A DNA stretch of 14,078 bases from JAOUEA01 sp039933515 (GCA_039933515.1 JBDTNY010000019.1:1-14078); one strand, 5' to 3'; shown: positions 5,993 through 13,881, counted from the stretch's first letter. Notes: a model not told the origin generated them from the letters alone. Translations and numbers: made by a program.

Positions 5993-7350
5993 GTCACGTC
6001 TCCTCTGATCAGCGCGAGCACCTCGGCGGTCTTGTCCTCGAGGAGCTCGGGCGTTCGGGCCTCCACGTTGAGGCGGAGCAGCGGCTCGGTGTTGGAGGGC
6101 CGCACGTTGCACCACCAGTCGTCGAACTCTACCGTGAGCCCGTCGACGCGGTCCTGGCGCCCGTGCGAGAGCGCGGCGGCGATAGCCTCGGTCCGGCCGT
6201 GCTGATCGTCGACGCGTGAGTTGATCTCGCCGCTCGCCGAATACCGGCGGAGGGGCTGCAGGAGCTCGGACAGCGGCACTTCGGACTTCGAGAGCTCACC
6301 GAGCGCGATCACCGCCGCGATCAATCCCGAATCGGCCCGGTAGTTCTCGCGGAAGTAGTAATGCCCGGAGTGCTCGCCACCGAATATCGCGCCACTATCG
6401 GCCATGACCTGCTTGATGAAGGAGTGCCCGACCCGGGTACGCACCGGGACCCCGCCATGCTCGCGGATCACCTCGGGGACGGTCCACGAGCAGATCAGGT
6501 TGTGCACGACCTTGGCACCCGGCCCCGGCTCTCGGTCCAGCAGCGCCCCAGCCACCAGGGCCGTGAGGATCGAGCCGCTCACGTCCTGCGCGTGCTCGTC
6601 GATCAGGAACACCCGGTCGGCGTCACCGTCGAACGCCAGGCCGACGTCGGCGCCGTGCTCGAGCACCGCGACCTTCAGATCTTTCTGGTTCTCGGGATCG
6701 ATCGGGTCCGCGGGGTGGTTCGGGAACGTCCCGTCGAGTTCGGCATACAGGTGGTGCAGCTTCACGGGCAGCCGCGCCATGACGGCCGGGACCACCAAGC
6801 CCCCCATCCCGTTCGCGGTGTCGGCCACGACGGTCAGCGGGCGCATCGCGTCCACGTCGACGAACCCGAGCACGTGCTCGACGTAGGCGCCGAGGAGATC
6901 GCGCGACTCGACGTGACCTGGGTTCGCGACCGCCGGAACGTCGCCCGCCTCCACGATCGCGCGGAGCGCGCGAAGACCCGTCTCCTCGCCCACCGGCCGC
7001 GCGCCCGAGAGGCAGAACTTGAGCCCGTTGTATTGCTTGGGGTTATGGCTCGCCGTGAGCATGATCCCTGGGAGATCCTGGGATCCCGCCGCGAAGTACA
7101 GCAGGTCGGTGGAGGCCAGGCCCAGATCGATCACGTCCGCGCCGCGAGACGTCGCGCCTTCGGCGATCGCGGCCGCAAGCTCGGGCGAGGACAGCCGGCA
7201 GTCCCTTCCCAGGAGGATGGCCGGGCTGCCGGTCCACTGCGCGAAGGCGGCGCCGATCCGTCGGGCGAGGTCGGCGTCGAGCTCGTCGGGGACCACACCC
7301 CGCACGTCGTACGCCTTGAATATGCGATCGAGATCGGGCTGCGTCGGCAT
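5989..7350 (-). CDS. manB: Phosphomannomutase/phosphoglucomutase
   Basis: Cytoplasmic alpha-D-phosphohexomutase that converts mannose 6-phosphate to mannose 1-phosphate (possibly also the glucose pair), feeding GDP-mannose synthesis for glycolipids and glycans. The 453-aa protein has all four family signatures: catalytic phosphoserine S101 in TASHNP (99-104), the Mg-binding loop DGDADR (241-246), the sugar-binding loop GEHSGH (325-330) and the phosphate-binding RPSNTEP (417-423). The N-terminus FKAYDVRGVVPDEL fits the family, so the ATG at 7350 is secure. It is the first gene of a six-gene run ending at 2025. A TAGGAT 6 nt before the ATG suggests a leaderless transcript. Confidence 0.95.
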   Translation of the reverse strand: MPTQPDLDRIFKAYDVRGVVPDELDADLARRIGAAFAQWTGSPAILLGRDCRLSSPELAAAIAEGATSRGADVIDLGLASTDLLYFAAGSQDLPGIMLTASHNPKQYNGLKFCLSGARPVGEETGLRALRAIVEAGDVPAVANPGHVESRDLLGAYVEHVLGFVDVDAMRPLTVVADTANGMGGLVVPAVMARLPVKLHHLYAELDGTFPNHPADPIDPENQKDLKVAVLEHGADVGLAFDGDADRVFLIDEHAQDVSGSILTALVAGALLDREPGPGAKVVHNLICSWTVPEVIREHGGVPVRTRVGHSFIKQVMADSGAIFGGEHSGHYYFRENYRADSGLIAAVIALGELSKSEVPLSELLQPLRRYSASGEINSRVDDQHGRTEAIAAALSHGRQDRVDGLTVEFDDWWCNVRPSNTEPLLRLNVEARTPELLEDKTAEVLALIRGDVT

Positions 7351-7356
7351 GCCCGC

Positions 7357-7386
7357 ATCCTACGCAGGGGGGCTCGGGCGCGTCAG
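7357..7386 (-). promoter_or_regulatory. Candidate manB operon promoter (leaderless)
   Basis: On the minus strand CTGACG (7386-7381) and TAGGAT (7362-7357) are separated by 18 bp. The -10 ends 6 nt before the manB ATG, so the start point should fall on or beside the A of the ATG. No Shine-Dalgarno sequence precedes manB, in agreement. Confidence 0.5.
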
Positions 7387-7410
7387 GCGCGGCTCGGGCG
7401 CGTCATGCGC
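7371..7410. repeat. Two-copy 20-bp tandem repeat upstream of manB
   Basis: GGCTCGGGCGCGTCAGGCGC (7371-7390) is followed at once by a second copy with one mismatch (T for G at its 16th base). The copy nearer manB contains the candidate -35 box. It may be a recent duplication or a pair of regulator sites. Confidence 0.75.
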
Positions 7411-7430
7411 GGGGCGAGCGACGGACCCGG

Positions 7431-7613
7431 CTACTTGTCGACCACGAGACCGATCACCGAGGCAAGGGGCACTTCCTCACCGTCGCGGAACCACCACTTG
7501 GCCTCGCAATGGTGGCAGGTGGCGAACGCCAGGTCGCGGCCGCCGACGGACATCGAGATCTTGATGAGGTCTCCGGCCTTACAGTTCGGGCACGTGGGGG
7601 TGGTGTCTGACAT
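7431..7613 (-). CDS. Small zinc-ribbon protein
   Basis: A 60-aa hypothetical protein with two CxxC pairs, C8/C11 (CPNC) and C33/C36 (CHHC), the classic four-cysteine zinc ribbon. The segment between them (AGDLIKISMSVGGRDLAFAT) and the tail (AKWWFRDGEEVPLASVIGLVVDK) look like short beta strands. The ATG at 7613 is preceded by GGAG 12 nt upstream and by an extended -10 promoter (7647-7655). It lies between DUF3499 and manB, 81 bp from manB. I do not recognise a specific function; a nucleic-acid or protein adaptor role would be typical of the fold. Confidence 0.82.
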   Translation of the reverse strand: MSDTTPTCPNCKAGDLIKISMSVGGRDLAFATCHHCEAKWWFRDGEEVPLASVIGLVVDK

Positions 7614-7797
7614 GGGCTTCTAGTCTCCGACGTGAACGGGGGCGCGACCATAGCACGAGGCACCCATCTCTCTGCGCCTTCCGAGCGGTCATTTCTGTGG
7701 CCCCCAGCCGGCGCGACGCACCCCGATCGGGGGATGGGTACTCGGCCCTTCGGGGGCGGACGTCCGGGCGACCGTGGGTCCTTCGGCCGGTCGAGGA
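7614..7797 (-). other. Intergenic region downstream of the DUF3499 gene
   Basis: This 184-bp stretch has no supported gene. It holds small palindromes (CCCCGATCGGGG at 7721-7732, CGGACGTCCG at 7757-7766) and a CCC-TTCG-GGG hairpin near 7747-7756 that may together end the DUF3499 transcript, plus the extended -10 for the 60-aa gene. Confidence 0.4.
7647..7655 (-). promoter_or_regulatory. Extended -10 promoter of the 60-aa zinc-ribbon gene
   Basis: TGC directly before TATGGT (7652-7647) on the minus strand forms a TGn-extended -10 element. Transcription would start near 7640, about 27 nt before the ATG at 7613. No -35 match is seen, as is usual for extended -10 promoters. Confidence 0.45.
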
Positions 7798-8007
7798 TCA
7801 GGTCAGGACGGAGACGTGCAACCGCTCGTCGCGCACGGTCCAACCGACCGGGGGGGTCATCCGTTCGACGTGCTCCCGGCACAGATCCAGCAGGTTCCGG
7901 TCGTGCTCGGTCTGGAGATCGGCGACCGCGACCTCTCGTTCGGCATAGCCGAGCGAGACCGTGGCCACGGGCTCCGCATCGCATCGCATCTTCGCGCAGG
8001 TTCGCAT
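7798..8007 (-). CDS. DUF3499 family protein
   Basis: A 69-aa actinobacterial protein of unknown function. It matches what I know of DUF3499: start MRTCxxxxC, the strand segment PVATVSLGYAEREVAVADL, and the closing LCREHVERMTPPVGWTV. The probable zinc ligands are C4, C9, C43 and H46. Most family members are longer, often with an extended C-terminal tail; here the protein ends soon after the core. The gene usually sits near manB in Actinomycetota (as Rv3258c beside manB in M. tuberculosis), which the order here repeats. The ATG at 8007 has no Shine-Dalgarno sequence and lies 7 nt from a -10 box, so translation is probably leaderless. It is under an operator-like palindrome. Confidence 0.88.
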   Translation of the reverse strand: MRTCAKMRCDAEPVATVSLGYAEREVAVADLQTEHDRNLLDLCREHVERMTPPVGWTVRDERLHVSVLT

Positions 8008-8014
8008 CGAGCGG

Positions 8015-8043
8015 AGCCTAGATCACACGCGTGTGATTTCCAA
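8015..8043 (-). promoter_or_regulatory. Promoter of the DUF3499 gene (leaderless)
   Basis: TTGGAA (8043-8038), a 17-bp spacer and TAGGCT (8020-8015) form a SigA-like promoter on the minus strand. The -10 ends 7 nt before the ATG at 8007, so the RNA probably starts at or within a base of the start codon. The spacer is almost entirely the palindrome 8022-8037. Confidence 0.6.
8022..8037. promoter_or_regulatory. Operator-like 16-bp perfect palindrome
   Basis: ATCACACGCGTGTGAT is a perfect inverted repeat (8-bp arms, no gap). It occupies 16 of the 17 spacer positions of the DUF3499 promoter. A dimeric repressor bound here would block RNA polymerase; a MerR-type activator is another option. I could not match it to LexA, BldD, Rex, DasR or LacI-type consensus sites. 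Confidence 0.65.
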
Positions 8044-8212
8044 GCATCTCGGAGCGAATATGGAGTCGCGAGGACACAAAGATGTGGCCCGCGATGGCGC
8101 TCCGGGTTGCCCCTTCGCGTCGCCGCGGACCACGACCGCAATCTACCGGGCGACGGGTGCGGGGCGCAAGGGGTCTTCGGGCGAAAGTGTGACAAGAAAC
8201 CGGTCGGGACCC
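8044..8212 (-). other. Spacer between the L,D-transpeptidase gene and the DUF3499 promoter
   Basis: The 169 bp hold no supported gene and no clear terminator. Part of it (8056-8085) is less GC-rich than the surroundings. Confidence 0.35.
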
Positions 8213-9331
8213 TCAGATGTCGGAGGCCGCCGGCGTGTCCCATTCCTGGGCCCAGGACGGGCGGTAGCCGACGATGAGGACGTGGGTACCCACCGGGACA
8301 AGCGGGTAGAGCACCTCGACCTCGGAGTTGTGCATCCGGATGCACCCGTGGGACGCATAGCGCCCGATCGAGTCGTCGGAAGGGGTGCCGTGGATCCGGA
8401 TCAGGCCCGGCGCGTCGTCGATGTAGATCGCGCGCGTGCCCATCGGGGCGGTCGGACCGCCGGGCACCACCGCGGGCAGGTCCGCGCCCCAGCTGTCGAG
8501 CGCGGGGTTGTACCAGGTGGGGTTCACCGCCTTGCGCGTGACGACCCAATCGCCGACCGGAGTCGTGTACCCGGGCTTTGCGGTCGCAACGCTCCAGGTC
8601 CGCTCGACCTGGAACCCGTCGTATAGATAGAGCTTGTTCTCGTCGACCCGGACCACGACCGTGGGGCCGAGGTTCGCCGACGTGACCTTCGGCGAGACCT
8701 TCTGGGTCTGTAGCACGACGCTCGGGGATCCTGCCGCGAGCGCGGCTCGCAGGGTCGCCGACGCGGCGCCGGCGTCGAGGGAGCGGCCTGGCTTGGACTT
8801 CTGCATCACGACGTCTCCGTCGCGCAGGGTGATCGCGGCATCGATCGGGTCGGTGGCCACGGCCTTGGCCGCGTCCACCACGAACCCGTCCAGGCGTCGA
8901 GCGCTGGTGTAGCGAAGCGTCAGGTCCTTGCCCACCGCTTCATCCCGGAACCGATGCCAGAACCGCGAGAACGTGCCCATCGTGCCGTTCAGCGCGAGGG
9001 CGCGGCTCACCGCGCCATCGATGTTCGCCCGCTGGCCGAACTCGCGCCGCGTGACCGACCACGTCTTGCCGGCGGCCCGCACCGTGATCGAGCCGTCGAG
9101 GTGTGCGGAAGCCTCCACCCGAACCGCTCGAACCGCCTCGGCACGGGTCATCCCCCCGACGTCGATGCCGGTGATCGTCACCCCGGGAAGGATCCGGTCG
9201 GCGCGCGATCGCTCGTAGCGGTATGCGGCGAACGCGATCCCCCCGGCCACGAGCACGGCGACGCCGGCGACGATCGCGATGACCGCGAGCGCACGCGTAC
9301 GACGACGATGGAGGTGTCTGCCTTGGGCCAT
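8213..9331 (-). CDS. Membrane-anchored L,D-transpeptidase (YkuD domain)
   Basis: Peptidoglycan cross-linking enzyme acting outside the cytoplasmic membrane, forming 3-3 links or attaching proteins to stem peptides. The 372-aa protein has a basic N-terminus (RRRTRA) and one membrane segment (about 14-37), then a region resembling the peptidoglycan-binding/VanW-associated fold (about 45-215; ITGIDVGGMTRAEAV). The YkuD domain spans about 223-355, with H314-G-T, S327-H-G-C330-I-R332, catalytic cysteine C330 and the typical VVRVDENKLYLYDG strand. The ATG at 9331 lies downstream of a good promoter (9364-9392). It stands 74 bp after the DUF5719 gene, so it is probably its own transcription unit. The HGTPSDDSIGRYASHGC spacing fits carbapenem-sensitive L,D-transpeptidases. 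Confidence 0.95.
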   Translation of the reverse strand: MAQGRHLHRRRTRALAVIAIVAGVAVLVAGGIAFAAYRYERSRADRILPGVTITGIDVGGMTRAEAVRAVRVEASAHLDGSITVRAAGKTWSVTRREFGQRANIDGAVSRALALNGTMGTFSRFWHRFRDEAVGKDLTLRYTSARRLDGFVVDAAKAVATDPIDAAITLRDGDVVMQKSKPGRSLDAGAASATLRAALAAGSPSVVLQTQKVSPKVTSANLGPTVVVRVDENKLYLYDGFQVERTWSVATAKPGYTTPVGDWVVTRKAVNPTWYNPALDSWGADLPAVVPGGPTAPMGTRAIYIDDAPGLIRIHGTPSDDSIGRYASHGCIRMHNSEVEVLYPLVPVGTHVLIVGYRPSWAQEWDTPAASDI

Positions 9332-9363
9332 GGGGTTGTGTGTCCGCGCATGCGAACGACCCG

Positions 9364-9392
9364 ATGATACGCGAAGTCCGGTGTCGAGTCAG
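9364..9392 (-). promoter_or_regulatory. Promoter of the L,D-transpeptidase gene
   Basis: CTGACT (9392-9387), 17 bp, TATCAT (9369-9364) on the minus strand. The -10 matches consensus in 5 of 6 positions. Transcription would start near 9357, giving a leader of about 26 nt. Confidence 0.6.
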
Positions 9393-9405
9393 GCAGCCCG
9401 AACGA

Positions 9406-10782
9406 TCACGGCGAGCTCGGCATCGGGAGGCCCGTCGCCATGCCGTAGACCGAACGTCCTTCGGTGCCGAGCGATGTCGAAGCGCCCAGCGCGATCACGG
9501 GAGCGCCGTCGACGACCGTGAGCAGGACGCCCGCGTCAAGCGCCTCGGACAGGAACGCCGCCGGGACGCTCGCGACGCCGTTCGCGGGCACGTCGATCGT
9601 CAAGGTCTCCCCGACCGGCTTGCCTTCGGCCGGGAGCCGGACGACCTGGACCTGCGAGGGGGTGTCGGACGGGTTGGCGAGCACGATCCCCGGGCGGGCC
9701 GGTTCACCGGCCACCGTCGGGAGCACGATCCAGGCGTCGGCGGCGGTCACCGCTCCGCCGGTGGCCGCGGCATCGTTGCCCAGACCGGTCGCCCGGAGCG
9801 CCGCCGCGAAGGGGTCGCCGTCTTGCAGCCGGACGCCCACGGCCGAGGGGCCGTCGACGATCACCGGGTACGCGGCGGACGACGCTGGGTTCTGGTCGGC
9901 CGCGGTCAGCCCGCCCGCCGACTGCGGGTCGTTCCGCGAAAAGAGGGTGGCCCCGAATCGCGTCCCGAGCGATCCCGGGGCCGCGAGGAGGAGCTGGGTC
10001 TGCCCAGCCCCGCCGGCGACCGGCAGGAACACGGAGTCCCCGAGAGTCGTCGTGCCGAGGACGCTGCGGATGCCCGACGACTCGGACAGGTCGAGTGACG
10101 ACACGGCCACGCGCCCCGCCTTCACGTCGACCTCGGCCGAGACCGCGGCCTCGTCGGCGGCGAAGTCGTTCAGCGAGACCGTGACGCTTCGACCGGGACG
10201 CAAGGTGAGATCGGTGAGATCGGAGTCGCGGATGGGGGCGCGGTCGGCCGTGTAGAGCACCACGTCGAAGACCACATCGGTCCCGAACGGATTCATCACC
10301 ACGAGGAACGACTGCTCGCCCCGTCGCGTGCTGCCGTCGGAGACGTACCAGGTGCGGGCGGCGGCCGGCGCGCACGGCTCCGCGCCGATCCCCAACTGCC
10401 CGCCACCGCCTTGCGTGACCCAGCCCGCAGCGATCCACCCGCCGAAGTACTCCACGTAGGTCGCGGCCTCCCTGGCCCCGACGGCGAGATCGACACGCGT
10501 GGTCGAGCCGGGCGCGATCGTCAGCGCCCTGGCGGGATCGCCAGGATCCTTCGACAGCGACCGCAGCCTCACCGCGACCGGGCTCTCCCCCGGGTTCGCG
10601 AGGTACAGCGAGCCCTTCCAGTCGGGACCGCCCCCGTGCGGGCAGAGCCACGCGCCCGAGGCGGCCTCAGCGGGGGTCGTCGCAGCGAGGGTCTTGGGAC
10701 CGAGGCGGGACACGCCGAACCCACCGCCCACCACCAGGAGCGCCACGACGAGCGCCAGGAGCCCCTGTCCCCTCGCCCTCAT
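9406..10782 (-). CDS. DUF5719 family exported protein
   Basis: A 458-aa protein of unknown function typical of Actinomycetota. A short basic start (MRARGQ) and a hydrophobic segment at about 7-27 mark a signal peptide or N-terminal anchor. The rest, about 40-458, is repeated beta-sandwich-like sequence with recurring phrases such as LYLANPGESPVAV, LVVMNPFGTDVVFDVVL and IVLANPSDTPSQVQVV, each followed by a VxVPANG-type strand. These look like Ig-like modules facing the outside. Two cysteines, C47 and C137, may form a disulfide. The ATG at 10782 overlaps the glycosyltransferase stop by 4 nt (ATGA), so translation is coupled and the two proteins probably work together in the envelope. Catalytic residues are not evident. 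Confidence 0.85.
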   Translation of the reverse strand: MRARGQGLLALVVALLVVGGGFGVSRLGPKTLAATTPAEAASGAWLCPHGGGPDWKGSLYLANPGESPVAVRLRSLSKDPGDPARALTIAPGSTTRVDLAVGAREAATYVEYFGGWIAAGWVTQGGGGQLGIGAEPCAPAAARTWYVSDGSTRRGEQSFLVVMNPFGTDVVFDVVLYTADRAPIRDSDLTDLTLRPGRSVTVSLNDFAADEAAVSAEVDVKAGRVAVSSLDLSESSGIRSVLGTTTLGDSVFLPVAGGAGQTQLLLAAPGSLGTRFGATLFSRNDPQSAGGLTAADQNPASSAAYPVIVDGPSAVGVRLQDGDPFAAALRATGLGNDAAATGGAVTAADAWIVLPTVAGEPARPGIVLANPSDTPSQVQVVRLPAEGKPVGETLTIDVPANGVASVPAAFLSEALDAGVLLTVVDGAPVIALGASTSLGTEGRSVYGMATGLPMPSSP

Positions 10783-13700
10783 CGCGCGACCGGCTTCCGC
10801 GTGATCCAGAGGGCGAGGGCCCATACCGCCGCGAGCAGCACGATCTCGATCGTGCGCGGCAGTTGAGCTCCGTAGCGGATCGCGACCGGGCCCTGATCGA
10901 CGTCGCGGAACGCCGTCGACCAGCCGAACGATCGCTCCGCGGGGGCGTCGCTCCCTGCGATCTCCCACGCACCGTCGAACTCGGTTGCCACGACGATCGG
11001 ACCGGCCGAGGCCTCGCCCTCCCATCCGCCGCCTGTCGCGCGCAACGGGCGAACCACGGCATCGCCCACCTGCGCGACGTCGTCGGGGACGTCTGAGGCC
11101 ACCAGGTCGGCCAGGTCGCTCGAGGCGAAGGCAGCGGCTGGCGGCAGGGCGGAGGCGTTGCGGAAGATCACGAGGTCGGAGGCAGGGATCAGGTCGAGGT
11201 CGAGCTGGGCTTCGAGATCTGCCTTGGCTCCGGGAGGAAGTTCCTCTTGCGGCGCGATGACGAAGCGCACGCCAAGGGGCGCGAGCAGAGCGCCGCCGTG
11301 CGAGGTCGCGCCGGACAGGATCTCGTTCAGCGCGGCATGGAGCGCGTCTTCCCCCGAACCCGAGAGGGGGCGGCCGGTGTCGAGCGCCGTGGCGCCGCCG
11401 CGTCCCGTCAGCGCGTAGCGGAGGGAGTCTTCGCCCGCGGGCGCTAACCCGGTGGGATCGCCGCCCGGCGTGGGGAACGGCGCGCCGTCGTCGCCGCCAA
11501 CCCAGAGCACACGGTAGTCACCCTTCGCGCTGCTGGAGATCACCGAGAACGCCGGCGCGATCTTATCCGCGCCTCCCACCGCCCAGCCGCCGATCATCGA
11601 TGCGATCACCTGAAGCGCGATCCCGGAAGCGAGGACCACAGTCAGCAGGGCGGCCCCGACCTGACGCAGTCCGAAGGCCTCGCGGCCGATGCCCGTGAGC
11701 ACCGACGAGAGCCCGTACGCGATCATCATCGCCATCGAGACGGCGGCCAACACCCCGTAGGCCGTCGGGTTCGAGAGCGCGGCGGGCAGATACCCCGCGG
11801 CCGCGAGCCACGAGAGCACGAGCCCGGCGAGGCCGGCGGTGACCGCGCGGATCGACCGTGCCCGATATTCGGCGCCCGTCAGCGCGAAGGCGAGCAACGC
11901 GGCGATCGGCAGGAACGCCGACACCTCCCACGTGCCGGGGCCTGCCCCGAACGCGAGTCGGATCAGCGCACCGCCCTCGGTGGTGCCGATGAGCGACCGG
12001 AACGATGCCCCGCTGTCGGCGACGAGCACTGGCAGGAAGGGGAAGAGGAGCGCGGCAGCCGTGAGCGCCGAGGCGCCGGTCAGCAGCAGCCCCCGGCCAC
12101 GGTGCGATCCACCGACCGCCTGGACGACCACGATCACGAGGGCCGAGAGGGCGACGCCCGGGTCAAATGCCACGCCGACCGCGAGGGTCACGCCGAGCCC
12201 CCACGCGAACCGCCACCGGCCATCGCCCGGATCGGTCGGGCCGAACGCCACCTCGAGCCGCTCCGCGATCGGGGGCAACACCAGCAGCGCGATCAACAGC
12301 GCCAAGCGTCCTTCCGAGAAGGCCCACAGCATCAGCGCCGAAAGCCCGTACGACGCGGCCGCGACGACCGATGGGCCGGGACGGCCGGTGAGCCGGACGA
12401 ACGCTCGGTACGCGAGCACCGTCGCGAGCGCGGGCAGACCCGCGAGGAGTGCCTTCTGCGCGAGCGCGGGGCTCCCGAACAACAGGGACGAGAGCGCCCC
12501 GAGCGCTCCGAGCGCGGGGCTGGCGAGCAGGTCCCCGCCGAGCCCAGTCGTGCGGTACCCGGACACGAGCTCGGCCAGGAACGCCGAGGGCGTCGACGGG
12601 AACCGGGGCAGCACGCCGCCCGCCAACGACTCCGGGCCAAGGAGACCGCGGATCGCGACCGCTCCGACCGCGATCCCCAGGAACGACGCGACGATCACCG
12701 GGTGCGTGCTCACGAGCGAGGCGGTCCGGTCGCGGAGCCGCCGCGTCACGGGCTGACCCTCATCGCCTTGTTCGATCTCGCGCTGCTCCTCGAGGATCCG
12801 CTCGGCGGTCTGGAACCAGCGGGGGATCCGCAGGCCCGCGGACTCCATGAAGCGACGCATCGCCCGATCCTTCACGCGACGCTGCTTCTGGATCGTCCGG
12901 CGCCGCTTGAGGGTTCCAGGCAGGTGCGCGAGGTTCCACCCCCACGCCGATCCGAGGTCGTAGGCCTCTTCGAACCGGCGCGCGAGCATGAGCACGAAGA
13001 GCCGCACGAGACCGAGCAGGAACATCAGCGGGAGGAGCCAGAGCAGGCTCAGCACGCCGTAGTTCTTCAGCATCCCGGCGAGCGCGGCGCGATCTTCCTC
13101 GTAGCGGGCGCTCTGATGTCGCACCCGGGTTCCGCGCTCCCCCGCCGACGTGGCCGCGCGGTGCCGGACGCGAGCCAGCGGCGTCATCAGCACCCGGAAC
13201 CCGGCCAGGCGCACCCGCCAGCAGAAGTCGAGGTCGATGTGTTCGGCGTCCAGGCGCTCGTCGAACCCACTGGCCCGCTGCCAGGCGTCGCGGGCGATCA
13301 ACATCGACGAGGACGACACGCAGAGCACCTCGAGCACGCGGTCGAACTGGCCCTGATCGATCTCACCGGCCTGGAGCGGGGTGTACGGATGTCCGAAGCG
13401 GTCCGCCGAACGACCGACGTCGCGCAACATCCGAGGCTGGTCCCAATCGACGACCTTGGCACCCACGACGCCGACGCGCTCCACGCCGATGCCCACCGCC
13501 GATTCGACCAGGCGCACGACGACGTCGGGATCGAGCGCGGCGTCGTCGTGCACGAGCAAGAGGTAGTCGGCCTCTGCCGCGACGGGAAGCTCGAGCGCCG
13601 CATCGATCGAGCCCGCGAGCCCGCGCGCCTCGGCGAGCCCGATCACGCGCTGCTCTCCGAGGGCGCCGATCAAGATCTCGCGCGAGTCGTCGCCGGAGGC

Positions 13701-13856
13701 GTCGTCGACGGCGATGACCCCCATGCGGGGGTAGGTCTGCGCGGCGAGGGCCGAGAGGCACTCGCGCAACCATCCGGCCGCATCGCGCGCTACCAGCACG
13801 ACGAGGACGGCGGGCGCACGCTCTGAGGCGGCGGTGGTGGTTGGGGATCCGGTCAT
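10779..13856 (-). CDS. GT2 glycosyltransferase fused to a polytopic membrane region
   Basis: A 1025-aa membrane protein. The N-terminal GT2 domain (about 15-240) shows VLVARDAAGWLRECLSALAAQTYP, the nucleotide-binding VDDAS (50-54), the DxD-like HDDAAL (103-108) and the acceptor-side motif DLDFCWRVR (208-216), so it probably transfers a sugar from a nucleotide donor at the cytoplasmic face. A hydrophobic pair follows at about 267-290, then a basic, helix-rich linker (about 310-365, many K/R/E) and 10 or more membrane segments (about 380-770). A soluble, probably external region (about 785-990) with little hydrophobicity precedes a final membrane helix near 1000-1018. It resembles large actinobacterial GT2 proteins of envelope clusters; donor and acceptor are unknown. 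The start ATG has only a weak ribosome binding site. Confidence 0.9.
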   Translation of the reverse strand: MTGSPTTTAASERAPAVLVVLVARDAAGWLRECLSALAAQTYPRMGVIAVDDASGDDSREILIGALGEQRVIGLAEARGLAGSIDAALELPVAAEADYLLLVHDDAALDPDVVVRLVESAVGIGVERVGVVGAKVVDWDQPRMLRDVGRSADRFGHPYTPLQAGEIDQGQFDRVLEVLCVSSSSMLIARDAWQRASGFDERLDAEHIDLDFCWRVRLAGFRVLMTPLARVRHRAATSAGERGTRVRHQSARYEEDRAALAGMLKNYGVLSLLWLLPLMFLLGLVRLFVLMLARRFEEAYDLGSAWGWNLAHLPGTLKRRRTIQKQRRVKDRAMRRFMESAGLRIPRWFQTAERILEEQREIEQGDEGQPVTRRLRDRTASLVSTHPVIVASFLGIAVGAVAIRGLLGPESLAGGVLPRFPSTPSAFLAELVSGYRTTGLGGDLLASPALGALGALSSLLFGSPALAQKALLAGLPALATVLAYRAFVRLTGRPGPSVVAAASYGLSALMLWAFSEGRLALLIALLVLPPIAERLEVAFGPTDPGDGRWRFAWGLGVTLAVGVAFDPGVALSALVIVVVQAVGGSHRGRGLLLTGASALTAAALLFPFLPVLVADSGASFRSLIGTTEGGALIRLAFGAGPGTWEVSAFLPIAALLAFALTGAEYRARSIRAVTAGLAGLVLSWLAAAGYLPAALSNPTAYGVLAAVSMAMMIAYGLSSVLTGIGREAFGLRQVGAALLTVVLASGIALQVIASMIGGWAVGGADKIAPAFSVISSSAKGDYRVLWVGGDDGAPFPTPGGDPTGLAPAGEDSLRYALTGRGGATALDTGRPLSGSGEDALHAALNEILSGATSHGGALLAPLGVRFVIAPQEELPPGAKADLEAQLDLDLIPASDLVIFRNASALPPAAAFASSDLADLVASDVPDDVAQVGDAVVRPLRATGGGWEGEASAGPIVVATEFDGAWEIAGSDAPAERSFGWSTAFRDVDQGPVAIRYGAQLPRTIEIVLLAAVWALALWITRKPVAR

Positions 13857-13881
13857 GCGACGCGCTTGCCGCGCGGCGCGA

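Noticed and set aside
8022..8037. Assigning the palindrome to BldD, Rex or CRP-type regulators
   Set aside because: The arms are in the wrong orientation for CRP/Rex, and the even, gapless centre does not fit the 13-bp BldD site.
10783..11025. Longer start of the DUF5719 gene (ATG at 11025)
   Set aside because: It would overlap the end of the GT2 gene by about 240 bp; the ATGA start at 10782 begins right at a signal-like hydrophobic segment.
12102..13826. 574-aa plus-strand open frame antisense to the GT2 gene
   Set aside because: Arg/Glu/His-rich shadow with no domain signature; the GT2 motifs on the minus strand are clear.
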